A DNA stretch of 64,000 nt from Streptococcus mitis (GTDB lineage Bacteria > Bacillota > Bacilli > Lactobacillales > Streptococcaceae), in the NCBI RefSeq assembly GCF_002005545.1, contig NZ_LBMT01000001.1:1262301-1326300 (forward strand), given 5' to 3'. Of the stretch, positions 8,351 through 16,188 are shown one piece after another. The notes under the pieces were generated by a model. It did not search any database. It had not been told where the DNA came from and saw only the letters and a program-made list of their open reading frames with translations. The position numbers were made by a program, and so were the translations under genes. The first letter of the stretch is position 1. Each line of letters begins with the position of its first letter.

Positions 8351-9091
8351 ATGCATATTGAAAACCTTAGCCACTGGAGTGGCAATCTTAACCGTGAAAT
8401 GTACCTTAACCGTTATGGGCATGCTGGGATTCCAGTTGTGGTCTTTGCTTCATCAGGTGGCAGTCACAATGAATACTATGATTTTGGCATGATTGAGGCA
8501 TGTGCTTCTTTTATCGAGGAAGGCCGTGCTCAGTTCTTTACCCTATCCAGTGTAGACAGTGAGAGCTGGTTGGCCACTTGGAAAAATGGGCACGACCAAG
8601 CAGAGATGCATCGTGCCTACGAGCGCTATGTGATTGAGGAGGCCATTCCTTTTATCAAGCATAAGACAGGTTGGTTTGATGGAATGATGACGACAGGTTG
8701 CTCGATGGGCGCCTACCATGCAGTCAACTTTTTTCTCCAACATCCAGATGTCTTTACCAAGGTGATAGCTCTCAGTGGCGTTTACGACGCACGTTTCTTT
8801 GTCGGCGATTACTACAATGACGATGCTATTTACCAAAACTCGCCAGTAGATTATATCTGGAACCAGAACGACGGCTGGTTTATTGACCGTTATCGTCAGG
8901 CAGAGATTGTGCTTTGTACGGGTCTCGGTGCCTGGGAACAAGATGGCTTGCCATCTTTCTACAAGCTCAAAGAAGCCTTTGACCAGAAACAAATTCCAGC
9001 CTGGTTTGCTGAATGGGGACACGATGTCGCCCATGACTGGGAATGGTGGCGCAAACAAATGCCTTATTTCCTTGGAAATCTCTATTTATAA
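8351..9091 (+). CDS. Esterase-family alpha/beta-hydrolase
   Basis: The 246-residue protein has an alpha/beta-hydrolase nucleophile elbow T-G-C-S-M-G with S118, an N-terminal VVVFASSGGS oxyanion region, and a C-terminal His in WGHDVAHDW. It differs from its upstream neighbour in sequence but shares the fold, so the cassette has two distinct hydrolases. It has no signal peptide. AAAGGAGACAG lies just before the ATG, 20 bases after the previous stop. The next gene starts 12 bases downstream, which points to one transcript. Substrate unknown. The many Trp and acidic residues late in the protein suggest a particular substrate pocket, but this is only an impression. Confidence 0.82.
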   Translation: MHIENLSHWSGNLNREMYLNRYGHAGIPVVVFASSGGSHNEYYDFGMIEACASFIEEGRAQFFTLSSVDSESWLATWKNGHDQAEMHRAYERYVIEEAIPFIKHKTGWFDGMMTTGCSMGAYHAVNFFLQHPDVFTKVIALSGVYDARFFVGDYYNDDAIYQNSPVDYIWNQNDGWFIDRYRQAEIVLCTGLGAWEQDGLPSFYKLKEAFDQKQIPAWFAEWGHDVAHDWEWWRKQMPYFLGNLYL

Positions 9092-9103
9092 AAGGAGTTA
9101 TCT

Positions 9104-10270
9104 ATGAATTACCTTGTTATTTCTCCCTACTATCCACAAAACTTTCAACAGTTTACCATAGAACTAGCCAATAAAGGCATCACGGTCTTGGGAATTGGTC
9201 AAGAACCATACGAGCAATTGGATGAGCCATTGCGTAATAGTCTAACCGAATATTTTCGTGTGGACAATCTTGAAAATATATATGAAGTCAAGAGAGCAGT
9301 TGCTTTCCTTTTCTATAAACATGGTCCAATTGATCGCATCGAATCCCACAATGAATATTGGCTAGAGTTGGACGCAAGTCTTCGTGAGCAATTCAATGTT
9401 TTTGGTGCCAAACCAGAGGATCTCAAAAAGACGAAATTTAAGTCTGAAATGAAGAAGCTTTTCAAAAAAGCAGGTGTCCCTGTGGTCCCTGGAGCTATTA
9501 TCAAGACGGAAGCAGATGTTGATCAAGCAGTGAACGAAATCGGTCTTCCAATGATTGCCAAACCTGATAATGGAGTGGGAGCAGCCGCAACCTTTAAGCT
9601 TGAGACAGAAGACGATATCAATCACTTCAAGACTGAGTGGGACCATTCGACTGTTTATTTCTTTGAGAAATTTGTCACCTCTAGCGAAATTTGTACCTTT
9701 GATGGTCTTGTGGACAAGGATGGTAAAATTGTCTTCTCAACAACCTTTGATTACGCCTATACACCGCTGGATCTCATGATTTACAAGATGGACAATTCCT
9801 ACTATGTTCTTAAGGATATGGAACCCAAATTACGTAAATATGGTGAGGCAATTGTCAAAGAATTTGGTATGAAAGAACGTTTCTTCCATATCGAATTCTT
9901 CCGCGAAGGAGACGATTATATTGCCATTGAGTACAACAACCGCCCTGCAGGTGGTTTCACCATTGATGTTTATAACTTTGCCCATTCCTTGGACCTCTAT
10001 CGTGGCTATGCTGCTATTGTAGCAGGAGAAGAGTTCCCAGTGTCAGAGTTTGAACCGCAGTATTGTTTGGCTACTTCTCGCCGTGCAAATGCTCACTATG
10101 TTTATTCAGAAGAGGATTTGCTTGACAAATATAGCCAGCAGTTCAAGGTTAAAAAAATCATGCCAGCGGCCTTTGCGGAACTTCAAGGAGATTACCTGTA
10201 TATGTTGACAACTCCGAGTCGACAAGAAATGGATCAGATGATTAAGGACTTTGGTCAGCGTCAGGCTTGA
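9104..10270 (+). CDS. ATP-grasp ligase-like protein
   Basis: The 388-residue protein has a pre-ATP-grasp Rossmann-like N-terminus (MNYLVISPYYPQNF) and an ATP-grasp domain from about residue 110: KTKFKSEMKKLFKKAGVPVVPG, the PMIAKPDNGVGAAATF nucleotide loop, and the metal-binding end HIEFFREGDDYIAIEYNNRP. Such enzymes form acyl-phosphates with ATP and join a carboxylate to an amine or thiol; carbamoyl-phosphate synthase and D-Ala ligases are relatives. The acceptor is not apparent. It is the last gene of the cassette with two esterases, so ligation plus ester hydrolysis in a small-molecule route is a fair inference. AAAGGAG precedes the ATG. A terminator follows at 10279-10315. Confidence 0.8.
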   Translation: MNYLVISPYYPQNFQQFTIELANKGITVLGIGQEPYEQLDEPLRNSLTEYFRVDNLENIYEVKRAVAFLFYKHGPIDRIESHNEYWLELDASLREQFNVFGAKPEDLKKTKFKSEMKKLFKKAGVPVVPGAIIKTEADVDQAVNEIGLPMIAKPDNGVGAAATFKLETEDDINHFKTEWDHSTVYFFEKFVTSSEICTFDGLVDKDGKIVFSTTFDYAYTPLDLMIYKMDNSYYVLKDMEPKLRKYGEAIVKEFGMKERFFHIEFFREGDDYIAIEYNNRPAGGFTIDVYNFAHSLDLYRGYAAIVAGEEFPVSEFEPQYCLATSRRANAHYVYSEEDLLDKYSQQFKVKKIMPAAFAELQGDYLYMLTTPSRQEMDQMIKDFGQRQA

Positions 10271-10278
10271 GAGACTAT

Positions 10279-10315
10279 CGGATTAAGGAAATTCACTCCC
10301 TTAGTCCTTTTGTTT
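10279..10315 (+). terminator. Terminator after the ATP-grasp gene
   Basis: GGATTAAGG pairs with CCTTAGTCC (one G-T pair) around a nine- to ten-base loop and is followed by TTTTGTTTTTT. Confidence 0.75.
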
Positions 10316-10877
10316 TTTATAAGAAACACAGCGGATTGAAACAAGAGTAGGACAATTTTTGAGGTGCTTTTTGATATGAGCCCAGGTTTTCTCAATAAGA
10401 TTTTACTCAGGTGAGTGGGGAGAAATAAGAAATAAAGCTACTTTTCTGGGGCTTATTCATAGTAGGTGTGATTCTTTTTTTCGAGTGTAGCCCATAGCTT
10501 TGAGAGCATAGTGGATAGTATAGTAGATTGAAATAAGATGTGAACAAAGTGATTGAGAAAGTCAATTTTTTCTAGAAATGTTTTAGCAACCGTAATGTAC
10601 TACTCTAGATTCAATACGCTATAGTTGGATGACAGTCAAATTCAGAAGCTATTTCAGTCAAATAAGCGTCTGGATTGTCGGTAAGATAGTTTTTAAGTCT
10701 GTCTCTATCAACTTTTCTTGGTTTTGTTCCTTTTACTTGATGGTTTAGATCACCTATTTTCTCTTTTAGATAATGGTATTACGTGAGATTTGGAAAACGT
10801 GTGATGCTTCCGTTATACTACCTGTTCGCTTACAATAGGCAAGAACTTTTTTTACGTAAATCTATTGAATATGGCAT
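10301..10877 (-). pseudogene. Degenerate IS630-family transposase interrupted by a RUP
   Basis: Reading the minus strand from ATG 10877 gives MPYSIDLRKKVLAYCKRTG and then SITEASHVFQISRNTI. After a stop or frame change it continues DLNHQVKGTKPRKVDRDRL and DAYLTEIASEFDCHPT, typical of the IS630-Spn1 N-terminal HTH region. The frame is then broken by a small inserted element. Beyond it come IHYALKAMGYTRKK and then, after an internal deletion, SPE-NLIEKTWAHIKKHLK, the DDE-domain end with the last catalytic Glu, stopping at 10301. Most of the DDE core is missing, so it cannot transpose. Confidence 0.85.
10518..10621. repeat. RUP-like miniature element nested in the IS630 remnant
   Basis: About 104 bases with inverted ends: TATAGTAGATTGAA on the left, and on the right the reverse complement of TTCAATACGCTATA. 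It sits inside the dead transposase. Removing it and one TA restores the continuous codons for CHPT-IHYAL, so TA appears at both junctions (10516-10517 and 10622-10623). Size, ends and TA target match the RUP family, thought to be mobilised by IS630-Spn1 transposase. Confidence 0.8.
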
Positions 10878-11096
10878 AAGATGACTGCACCACATTGTGT
10901 ACTATCTTTAGTTCATTTTATTATATCTCTGTCGAAACAGGTTACTAATATTAATGTACGGGCTCTATGTATGTCAAAAATAAGTTCAGTTATTGAATAG
11001 ATTTTACTAAACGAGATAGAAGAATAATTTGAGTTCTTTATGAATCTCTATATAGAATTCATTACGACAGATACATTAGATTCTTTTTATTGAAGA
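10878..11096. other. AT-rich intergenic region upstream of ilvE
   Basis: No gene, RNA or repeat was recognised between the IS630 remnant and the CodY box. The first part may be the outer end of the old insertion sequence. Confidence 0.4.
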
Positions 11097-11111
11097 AATT
11101 TTCTGAAAATT
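11097..11111. promoter_or_regulatory. CodY box upstream of ilvE
   Basis: AATTTTCTGAAAATT matches the CodY consensus AATTTTCWGAAAATT at all 15 positions. It lies 11 bases upstream of the -35, where bound CodY could block RNA polymerase when branched-chain amino acids are plentiful. Confidence 0.9.
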
Positions 11112-11122
11112 ACAAAATATAC

Positions 11123-11150
11123 TTGCTATTTTAGAAAAAAAGTGTAGAAT
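11123..11150 (+). promoter_or_regulatory. ilvE promoter
   Basis: -35 TTGCTA (11123-11128), 16-base spacer and -10 TAGAAT (11145-11150), leaving a leader of about 28 bases before the ilvE ATG. Confidence 0.7.
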
Positions 11151-11184
11151 ATAAGAAATAGGTTTTTAGAATAAGGAGTGGAAT

Positions 11185-12207
11185 ATGACAGTAACGATTG
11201 ATTGGGAGAACCTTGGTTTCTCCTATATGAAATTACCTTATCGCTATATTGCTCATTTTAAAAATGGACAATGGGATCAAGGAGAGCTCACAGAGGATGC
11301 AACTTTGCATATTTCAGAGTCTTCTCCAAGTCTTCACTATGGTCAACAAGCCTTTGAAGGTTTGAAAGCTTACCGTACTAAGGATGGTAGTGTTCAACTT
11401 TTCCGTCCTGATGAAAATGCTAAACGTCTGCAACGGACATGTGACCGTCTCTTGATGCCACAAGTTCCGACAGACATGTTTGTAGAAGCTTGTAAGGCAG
11501 TTGTCCGCGCAAATGAAGAATACGTACCACCATATGGAACAGGTGGAACCCTTTATCTTCGTCCACTTTTGATTGGTGTTGGAGATATTATCGGGGTTAA
11601 ACCAGCAGAAGAATACATTTTCACCATCTTTGCTATGCCAGTTGGAAATTACTTTAAGGGTGGATTGGTTCCAACCAACTTCTTGATTCAGGATGAATAC
11701 GACCGTGCCGCTCCAAATGGTACAGGTGCGGCTAAGGTTGGTGGGAACTATGCTGCCAGTCTCTTGCCAGGGAAATTGGCGAAATCACGTCATTTCTCAG
11801 ATGTTATCTATCTAGACCCATCAACTCATACAAAGATTGAAGAAGTCGGTTCAGCTAACTTCTTTGGAATTACAGCTGATAATGAATTTGTAACACCATT
11901 GAGTCCTTCTATCTTGCCATCTATTACTAAGTATTCTTTGCTTTATTTGGCAGAACACCGCTTGGGCTTGACTCCTATTGAGGGAGATGTCCCAATTGAT
12001 AACCTTGACCATTTTGTAGAGGCAGGTGCCTGTGGTACAGCAGCAGTTATTTCACCAATTGGTGGAATTCAGCACGGAGATGATTTCCATGTATTCTATA
12101 GTGAAACAGAAGTTGGTCCTGTGACTCGTAAACTCTATGATGAATTGACAGGTATTCAGTTTGGTGATATTGAAGCGCCAGAAGGTTGGATTGTAAAAGT
12201 AGATTAA
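11185..12207 (+). CDS. ilvE: Branched-chain amino acid aminotransferase
   Basis: The 340-residue class IV PLP aminotransferase interconverts Leu, Ile and Val with their 2-oxo acids using glutamate/2-oxoglutarate. Visible landmarks are QQAFEGLKAYR in the N-terminal domain, the PLP-binding K184 in GAAKVGGNYAAS, and EEVGSANFFG followed by LSPSILPSITKYS toward the C-terminus. Length fits the bacterial long-form enzyme. It is preceded by AAGGAG and by a perfect CodY box, consistent with repression in amino-acid-rich conditions. The substrate-binding lipoprotein gene begins 22 bases after its stop and has its own ribosome-binding site, so the two may be cotranscribed and share CodY control. Confidence 0.97.
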   Translation: MTVTIDWENLGFSYMKLPYRYIAHFKNGQWDQGELTEDATLHISESSPSLHYGQQAFEGLKAYRTKDGSVQLFRPDENAKRLQRTCDRLLMPQVPTDMFVEACKAVVRANEEYVPPYGTGGTLYLRPLLIGVGDIIGVKPAEEYIFTIFAMPVGNYFKGGLVPTNFLIQDEYDRAAPNGTGAAKVGGNYAASLLPGKLAKSRHFSDVIYLDPSTHTKIEEVGSANFFGITADNEFVTPLSPSILPSITKYSLLYLAEHRLGLTPIEGDVPIDNLDHFVEAGACGTAAVISPIGGIQHGDDFHVFYSETEVGPVTRKLYDELTGIQFGDIEAPEGWIVKVD

Positions 12208-12229
12208 AACAAACAAAAGGAGATTTTTG

Positions 12230-14197
12230 ATGAAATCGAAAAAGTGGCTCTTAACAGCAGGAGTGGTCCTGAGCACAACAGCTCTTTTAGTGGCTTGTGG
12301 AAAAGCTGATAAAGAAGCAGATGCACCGACAACATTTTCATATGTCTATGCAGTAGATCCAGCATCTTTGGACTATAGTATAGCGACTCGTACATCTACA
12401 ACAGATGTCATCGGGAACGTGGTTGATGGCTTGATGGAAAACGACCAGTACGGAAATGTTATTCCTTCCTTGGCTGAAGATTGGTCTGTGTCAAAAGATG
12501 GGTTGACTTATACTTACAAACTTCGTAAAGGAGTTAAATGGTACACTTCTGAAGGTGAAGAATATGCAGAAGTAACGGCCCATGACTTTGTAACAGGACT
12601 AAAACACGTAGCTGACGGTAAGTCAGACGGTGTCTCTCTCATCCAAAATTCAATCAAGGGTTTGGATGCCTACATGACTGGTGAGACCAATGATTTCTCT
12701 ACAGTTGGTGTTAAGGCCTTGGATGATTATACAGTTGAATATACCCTAAACAAACCAGAAAGTTTCTGGAATTCTAAAGTTACAACAGCGACGATGTTGC
12801 CTGTAAATGAAGAGTTTTTGAAGGCATCAGGTAAAGATTATGGAGCAGTTACTCCAGCAGGAATTCTTTACAATGGTCCTTATATCTTGAAGACCTTGAC
12901 TTCTAAATCGTTAATCGAATACGAGAAAAATCCAAACTACTGGGATAAAGAAAAGGTAAAAATAGAGAAAATCAAATTGACCTACTACGATGGTTCTGAT
13001 CAGGAATCCTTGATTCGTAGCTTCTCTTCAGGTGCATATACGACAGCCCGTCTCTTCCCAAGTAGCTCAAACTTTGCTTCAACTTTGGAACAATACGGAG
13101 ATAAAATCACTTATAGCCCACAGGACTCAAGTAGCTATTACTTCACCTTTAACGTAAATCGTCAGTCATATAATAAAACTGCGAAAACAAGTGAAGAACA
13201 AAAGACTTCTACAAAAGAAGCTATGCTTAATAAGGACTTCCGTCAGGCTATCAACTTTGCCTTCAACCGCCATTCTTATGCTGCCCAGCTAAATGGTGAA
13301 GACGGTGCGGATAAGATTATTCGTAACAGCCTTGTTCCTGACAACTTTGTGCAAGCAGGTGGTAAAAACTTTGGTCAAATCGCTCAAGCAGAGTTGGTGA
13401 ACTATGGTGACCAATGGAAAGGCGTTGAGTTAGTGGATGGTAAGGATTCTATCTACAACCCTGACAAGGCTAAAGCAGCCTTTGAAAAAGCTAAGAAAGA
13501 CCTGGAATCTAAAGGGGTAAGCTTCCCAATTCACTTGGATGTTCCAGTTGAACAAACTGATACCATCGCCGTTCAACAAAGCAACTCTTTCAAACAGTCA
13601 ATCGAATCAACTCTTGGTGCTGAAAATGTTGTCATCGACGTTCTTCAAATGACAGATAATGAAAAGGAAACAATCACTTCACAAGCGCGTGTTCCTTCTC
13701 AAAAAGATTATGATTTGAACAGTACAGGATGGGCTCCAAGCTATCAAGACCCAGCCTCTTACTTGAATATCATGGATCCTAAATCAGGTTCTGCTATGAA
13801 ACACCTTGGTATTACTAAGGGGAAAGATAAGGATGTTGTAGCTAAACTTGGTTTGGATCAGTATAAGAAATTATTGGATGATGCCGATTCAGAAACTACG
13901 AATCTTGAAGAGCGCTATGAAAAATATGCCAAGGCTCAAGCTTGGTTGACAGATAGTTCATTATTGATGCCAACAGCTTCATCTGGTGGTTCTCCAGTTG
14001 TAAGTAATGTAGTGCCATTCTCAAAACCGTACTCACAAGTTGGTATTAAGGGCGACCCATATATCTTTAAAGGAATGAAATTGCAAAAAGATATTGTTAC
14101 AACAAAAGAATATGAAGAAGCACTGAAAAAATGGCAAAAAGAAAAATTGGAATCAAATGGTAAGTACCAAAAAGAACTAGAAAAACATATTAAATAA
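12230..14197 (+). CDS. Oligopeptide-binding lipoprotein of the AmiA/AliA/AliB family
   Basis: The 655-residue solute-binding protein of an oligopeptide ABC transporter has a lipoprotein signal with lipobox LLVAC (C23). It then shows the SBP_bac_5 hallmarks NVVDGLMENDQYGN, SLAEDWSVSKDGLTYTY, YYDGSDQESLIRSF and DFRQAINFAFNR. Sequence and length resemble AmiA, AliA and AliB, but it is not identical to any I remember, so no symbol is given. It should bind peptides outside and deliver them to the Ami permease, which is not in this window. ATG 12230 is used because AAAGGAG ends seven bases before it; the TTG at 12227 is rejected. From memory, the homologous gene next to ilvE is frameshifted in S. 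pneumoniae TIGR4, whereas here it is open. Confidence 0.92.
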   Translation: MKSKKWLLTAGVVLSTTALLVACGKADKEADAPTTFSYVYAVDPASLDYSIATRTSTTDVIGNVVDGLMENDQYGNVIPSLAEDWSVSKDGLTYTYKLRKGVKWYTSEGEEYAEVTAHDFVTGLKHVADGKSDGVSLIQNSIKGLDAYMTGETNDFSTVGVKALDDYTVEYTLNKPESFWNSKVTTATMLPVNEEFLKASGKDYGAVTPAGILYNGPYILKTLTSKSLIEYEKNPNYWDKEKVKIEKIKLTYYDGSDQESLIRSFSSGAYTTARLFPSSSNFASTLEQYGDKITYSPQDSSSYYFTFNVNRQSYNKTAKTSEEQKTSTKEAMLNKDFRQAINFAFNRHSYAAQLNGEDGADKIIRNSLVPDNFVQAGGKNFGQIAQAELVNYGDQWKGVELVDGKDSIYNPDKAKAAFEKAKKDLESKGVSFPIHLDVPVEQTDTIAVQQSNSFKQSIESTLGAENVVIDVLQMTDNEKETITSQARVPSQKDYDLNSTGWAPSYQDPASYLNIMDPKSGSAMKHLGITKGKDKDVVAKLGLDQYKKLLDDADSETTNLEERYEKYAKAQAWLTDSSLLMPTASSGGSPVVSNVVPFSKPYSQVGIKGDPYIFKGMKLQKDIVTTKEYEEALKKWQKEKLESNGKYQKELEKHIK

Positions 14198-14202
14198 AGC
14201 AG

Positions 14203-14240
14203 AAAACTCTATATCAGACAAGCCTGGTATAGAGTTTTTT
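14203..14240 (+). terminator. Terminator after the peptide-binding lipoprotein gene
   Basis: AAAACTCTATA and TATAGAGTTTT form an 11-bp stem with a 14-base loop, followed by TTCTTG. Confidence 0.9.
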
Positions 14241-14294
14241 CTTGCTAGTTTTAGGATTTTCTTGTAAAATAGAAAAAGTGAAGAGAGGTATGAA

Positions 14295-14525
14295 ATGAGC
14301 AAGAAAGATAAAAAAATTGAAATTCAAGTAGCAGATGCTAAAGTTAATGTTGGTAAAGACAGTTTTGAAGGTTATACATTGACTATCGGCAAAAAAGTTA
14401 TCGGAGAAATTGCCGAATTAGACGGACAATTTGCCATCATAAAGAATGGGAATGTCGATAGTTTTTATAAAAAATTGGAAAAAGCTGTGGAAATTTTGAT
14501 TGAAAATTATAATTTAGCAAAATAA
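14295..14525 (+). CDS. DUF2969 small protein
   Basis: The 76-residue acidic/basic mixed protein (MSKKDKKIEIQVADAKVNVG) matches the lactic-acid-bacterial DUF2969 family in length and composition. It has no membrane segment or signal peptide. The middle looks beta-rich (YTLTIGKKVIGEIAELDGQF) and the C-terminus forms a helix (FYKKLEKAVEILIENYN). The function is not known. AAGAGAGG precedes the ATG and a weak promoter lies between the preceding terminator and the start (TGTAAAATAG near 14263). It sits just upstream of the tRNA pair, which has its own promoter. Confidence 0.85.
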   Translation: MSKKDKKIEIQVADAKVNVGKDSFEGYTLTIGKKVIGEIAELDGQFAIIKNGNVDSFYKKLEKAVEILIENYNLAK

Positions 14526-14528
14526 GTC

Positions 14529-14557
14529 TTGTTTTTTTGAAATTTTCATGATATAAT
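14529..14557 (+). promoter_or_regulatory. Promoter of the tRNA-Tyr/tRNA-Gln unit
   Basis: -35 TTGTTT (14529-14534), 17-base spacer and extended -10 TGATATAAT with the hexamer at 14552-14557. The predicted transcript starts about ten bases before the mature tRNA. Confidence 0.8.
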
Positions 14558-14574
14558 AGTCCATGTTGATTGTA

Positions 14575-14655
14575 GGAGAGATAGCGAAGAGGCTAAACGC
14601 GGCGGACTGTAAATCCGCTCCTTCGGGTTCGGGGGTTCGAATCCCTCTCTCTCCA
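14575..14655 (+). tRNA. tRNA-Tyr (anticodon GTA)
   Basis: The acceptor stem GGAGAGA pairs with TCTCTCC at the 3' end plus discriminator A. The anticodon loop reads CTGTAAA with GTA at the centre. There is a long variable arm of the class II type (TCCTTCGGG region) and a standard GGTTCGAATCC T arm. 3' CCA is not encoded. The anticodon plus the long variable arm identifies tyrosine. Confidence 0.97.
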
Positions 14656-14664
14656 TTTCATCAA

Positions 14665-14736
14665 TGGGGTATAGCCAAGCGGTAAGGCAAGGGACTTTGA
14701 CTCCCTCATGCGTTGGTTCGAATCCAGCTACCCCAG
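14665..14736 (+). tRNA. tRNA-Gln (anticodon TTG)
   Basis: The acceptor stem TGGGGTA pairs with TACCCCA, with discriminator G. The anticodon stem AGGGA/TCCCT holds the loop CTTTGAC with TTG at positions 34-36, and the T arm carries GGTTCGAATCC. It is 72 nt long, lies nine bases after tRNA-Tyr and must be cotranscribed with it. CCA is not encoded. Confidence 0.97.
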
Positions 14737-14763
14737 TTCTTAGGTAATAATCAAGATAAAAAG

Positions 14764-14792
14764 CAAAATATCTTAGGGTATTTTATTTTTAT
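14764..14792 (+). terminator. Possible terminator after the tRNA unit
   Basis: AAAATA and TATTTT flank a short loop and are followed by ATTTTTAT. The stem is weak, but the position after tRNA-Gln fits. Confidence 0.45.
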
Positions 14793-14857
14793 AATTGAAA
14801 GACGTGAACGATATGAACATGTCCTTGCGGGTGCTTAGGAAAAAAATTATAAGTATG

Positions 14858-14888
14858 TCAAGTTTAAGAAAAACTTGATTGTTGGAGG
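14858..14888 (+). promoter_or_regulatory. rpsA leader hairpin next to the ribosome-binding site
   Basis: TCAAGTTT (14858-14865) and AAACTTGA (14871-14878) form a perfect 8-bp hairpin with loop AAGAA, ending five bases before GGAGG (14884-14888). It could present or mask the ribosome-binding site of rpsA. Confidence 0.55.
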
Positions 14889-14897
14889 ATTTTTTAG

Positions 14898-16100
14898 ATG
14901 AACGAATTTGAAGATTTGCTAAATAGCGTTAGCCAAGTTGAGACTGGTGATGTTGTTAGTGCTGAAGTATTGACAGTTGATGCGACTCAAGCTAACGTTG
15001 CAATCTCTGGAACTGGTGTTGAAGGTGTCTTGACTCTTCGCGAATTGACAAACGATCGCGATGCAGATATCAATGACTTTGTTAAAGTAGGAGAAGTATT
15101 GGATGTTCTTGTACTTCGTCAAGTAGTTGGTAAAGATACTGATACAGTTACATACCTTGTATCTAAAAAACGCCTTGAAGCTCGCAAAGCATGGGACAAA
15201 CTTGTTGGTCGTGAAGAAGAAGTTGTTACTGTTAAAGGAACTCGTGCCGTTAAAGGTGGACTTTCAGTAGAATTTGAAGGTGTTCGTGGATTTATCCCAG
15301 CTTCAATGTTGGATACTCGTTTCGTACGTAACACTGAGCGTTTTGTAGGTCAAGAATTTGATGCTAAAATCAAAGAAGTTGATGCTAAAGAAAACCGCTT
15401 CATCCTTTCACGTCGTGAAGTTGTTGAAGCAGCTACAGCAGCAGCTCGCGCTGAAGTATTCGGTAAATTGGCTGTTGGTGATGTTGTAACTGGTAAAGTT
15501 GCCCGTATCACAAGTTTTGGTGCTTTCATCGACCTTGGTGGTGTTGACGGATTGGTTCACTTGACTGAATTATCACATGAACGTAACGTTTCACCAAAAT
15601 CAGTTGTAACTGTTGGTGAAGAAATTGAAGTGAAAATCCTTGATCTTAACGAAGAAGAAGGACGTGTATCACTTTCACTTAAAGCAACAACACCTGGACC
15701 ATGGGATGGCGTTGAGCAAAAATTGGCTAAAGGTGATGTAGTAGAAGGAACAGTTAAACGTTTGACTGACTTCGGTGCATTTGTTGAAGTATTGCCAGGT
15801 ATCGATGGACTTGTTCACGTATCACAAATTTCACACAAACGTATTGAAAATCCAAAAGAAGCTCTTAAAGTTGGTCAAGAAGTTAAAGTTAAAGTTCTTG
15901 AAGTTAACGCAGATGCAGAGCGCGTATCACTTTCTATCAAAGCTCTTGAAGAGCGTCCAGCTCAAGAAGAAGGACAAAAAGAAGAAAAACGTGCTGCTCG
16001 TCCACGTCGTCCAAAACGTCAAGAAAAACGTGATTTCGAACTTCCAGAAACACAAACAGGATTCTCAATGGCTGACTTGTTCGGTGATATCGAACTTTAA
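14898..16100 (+). CDS. rpsA: 30S ribosomal protein S1
   Basis: The 400-residue protein has four S1/OB repeats (about residues 14-85, 103-170, 190-260 and 275-345), as in Firmicute S1, against six in E. coli. Repeat signatures such as VGDVVTGKVARITSFGAFID and KGDVVEGTVKRLTDFGAFVE are clear. A basic Arg/Lys tail (AARPRRPKRQEKRDF) follows the last repeat. It binds mRNA on the small subunit. The ATG follows GGAGG at a normal distance. The codon usage is strongly biased toward preferred codons, typical of highly expressed genes. The leader (14760-14897) contains a perfect hairpin next to the ribosome-binding site. Confidence 0.96.
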   Translation: MNEFEDLLNSVSQVETGDVVSAEVLTVDATQANVAISGTGVEGVLTLRELTNDRDADINDFVKVGEVLDVLVLRQVVGKDTDTVTYLVSKKRLEARKAWDKLVGREEEVVTVKGTRAVKGGLSVEFEGVRGFIPASMLDTRFVRNTERFVGQEFDAKIKEVDAKENRFILSRREVVEAATAAARAEVFGKLAVGDVVTGKVARITSFGAFIDLGGVDGLVHLTELSHERNVSPKSVVTVGEEIEVKILDLNEEEGRVSLSLKATTPGPWDGVEQKLAKGDVVEGTVKRLTDFGAFVEVLPGIDGLVHVSQISHKRIENPKEALKVGQEVKVKVLEVNADAERVSLSIKALEERPAQEEGQKEEKRAARPRRPKRQEKRDFELPETQTGFSMADLFGDIEL

Positions 16101-16116
16101 TCAAATTGAAAATTCA

Positions 16117-16150
16117 TAAAATCCTTTGTTTTCTAAACAAGGGATTTTTC
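16117..16150 (+). terminator. Terminator after rpsA
   Basis: AAATCCTTTG and CAAGGGATTT pair (with one mismatch and one bulge) around a TTTTCTAAA loop, followed by TTCTTTTG. Confidence 0.85.
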
Positions 16151-16170
16151 TTTTGTCTGTAAGCCTTTTT

Positions 16171-16188
16171 TGATATAATAGTTTTATG
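16171..16188 (+). promoter_or_regulatory. Extended -10 promoter placing the transcript start on the ATG (leaderless)
   Basis: TGATATAAT (hexamer 16174-16179) is followed by exactly six bases and then ATG at 16186. There is no Shine-Dalgarno sequence and no room for a leader. The same spacing occurs at 18366, 46772 and 50518. Confidence 0.7.
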
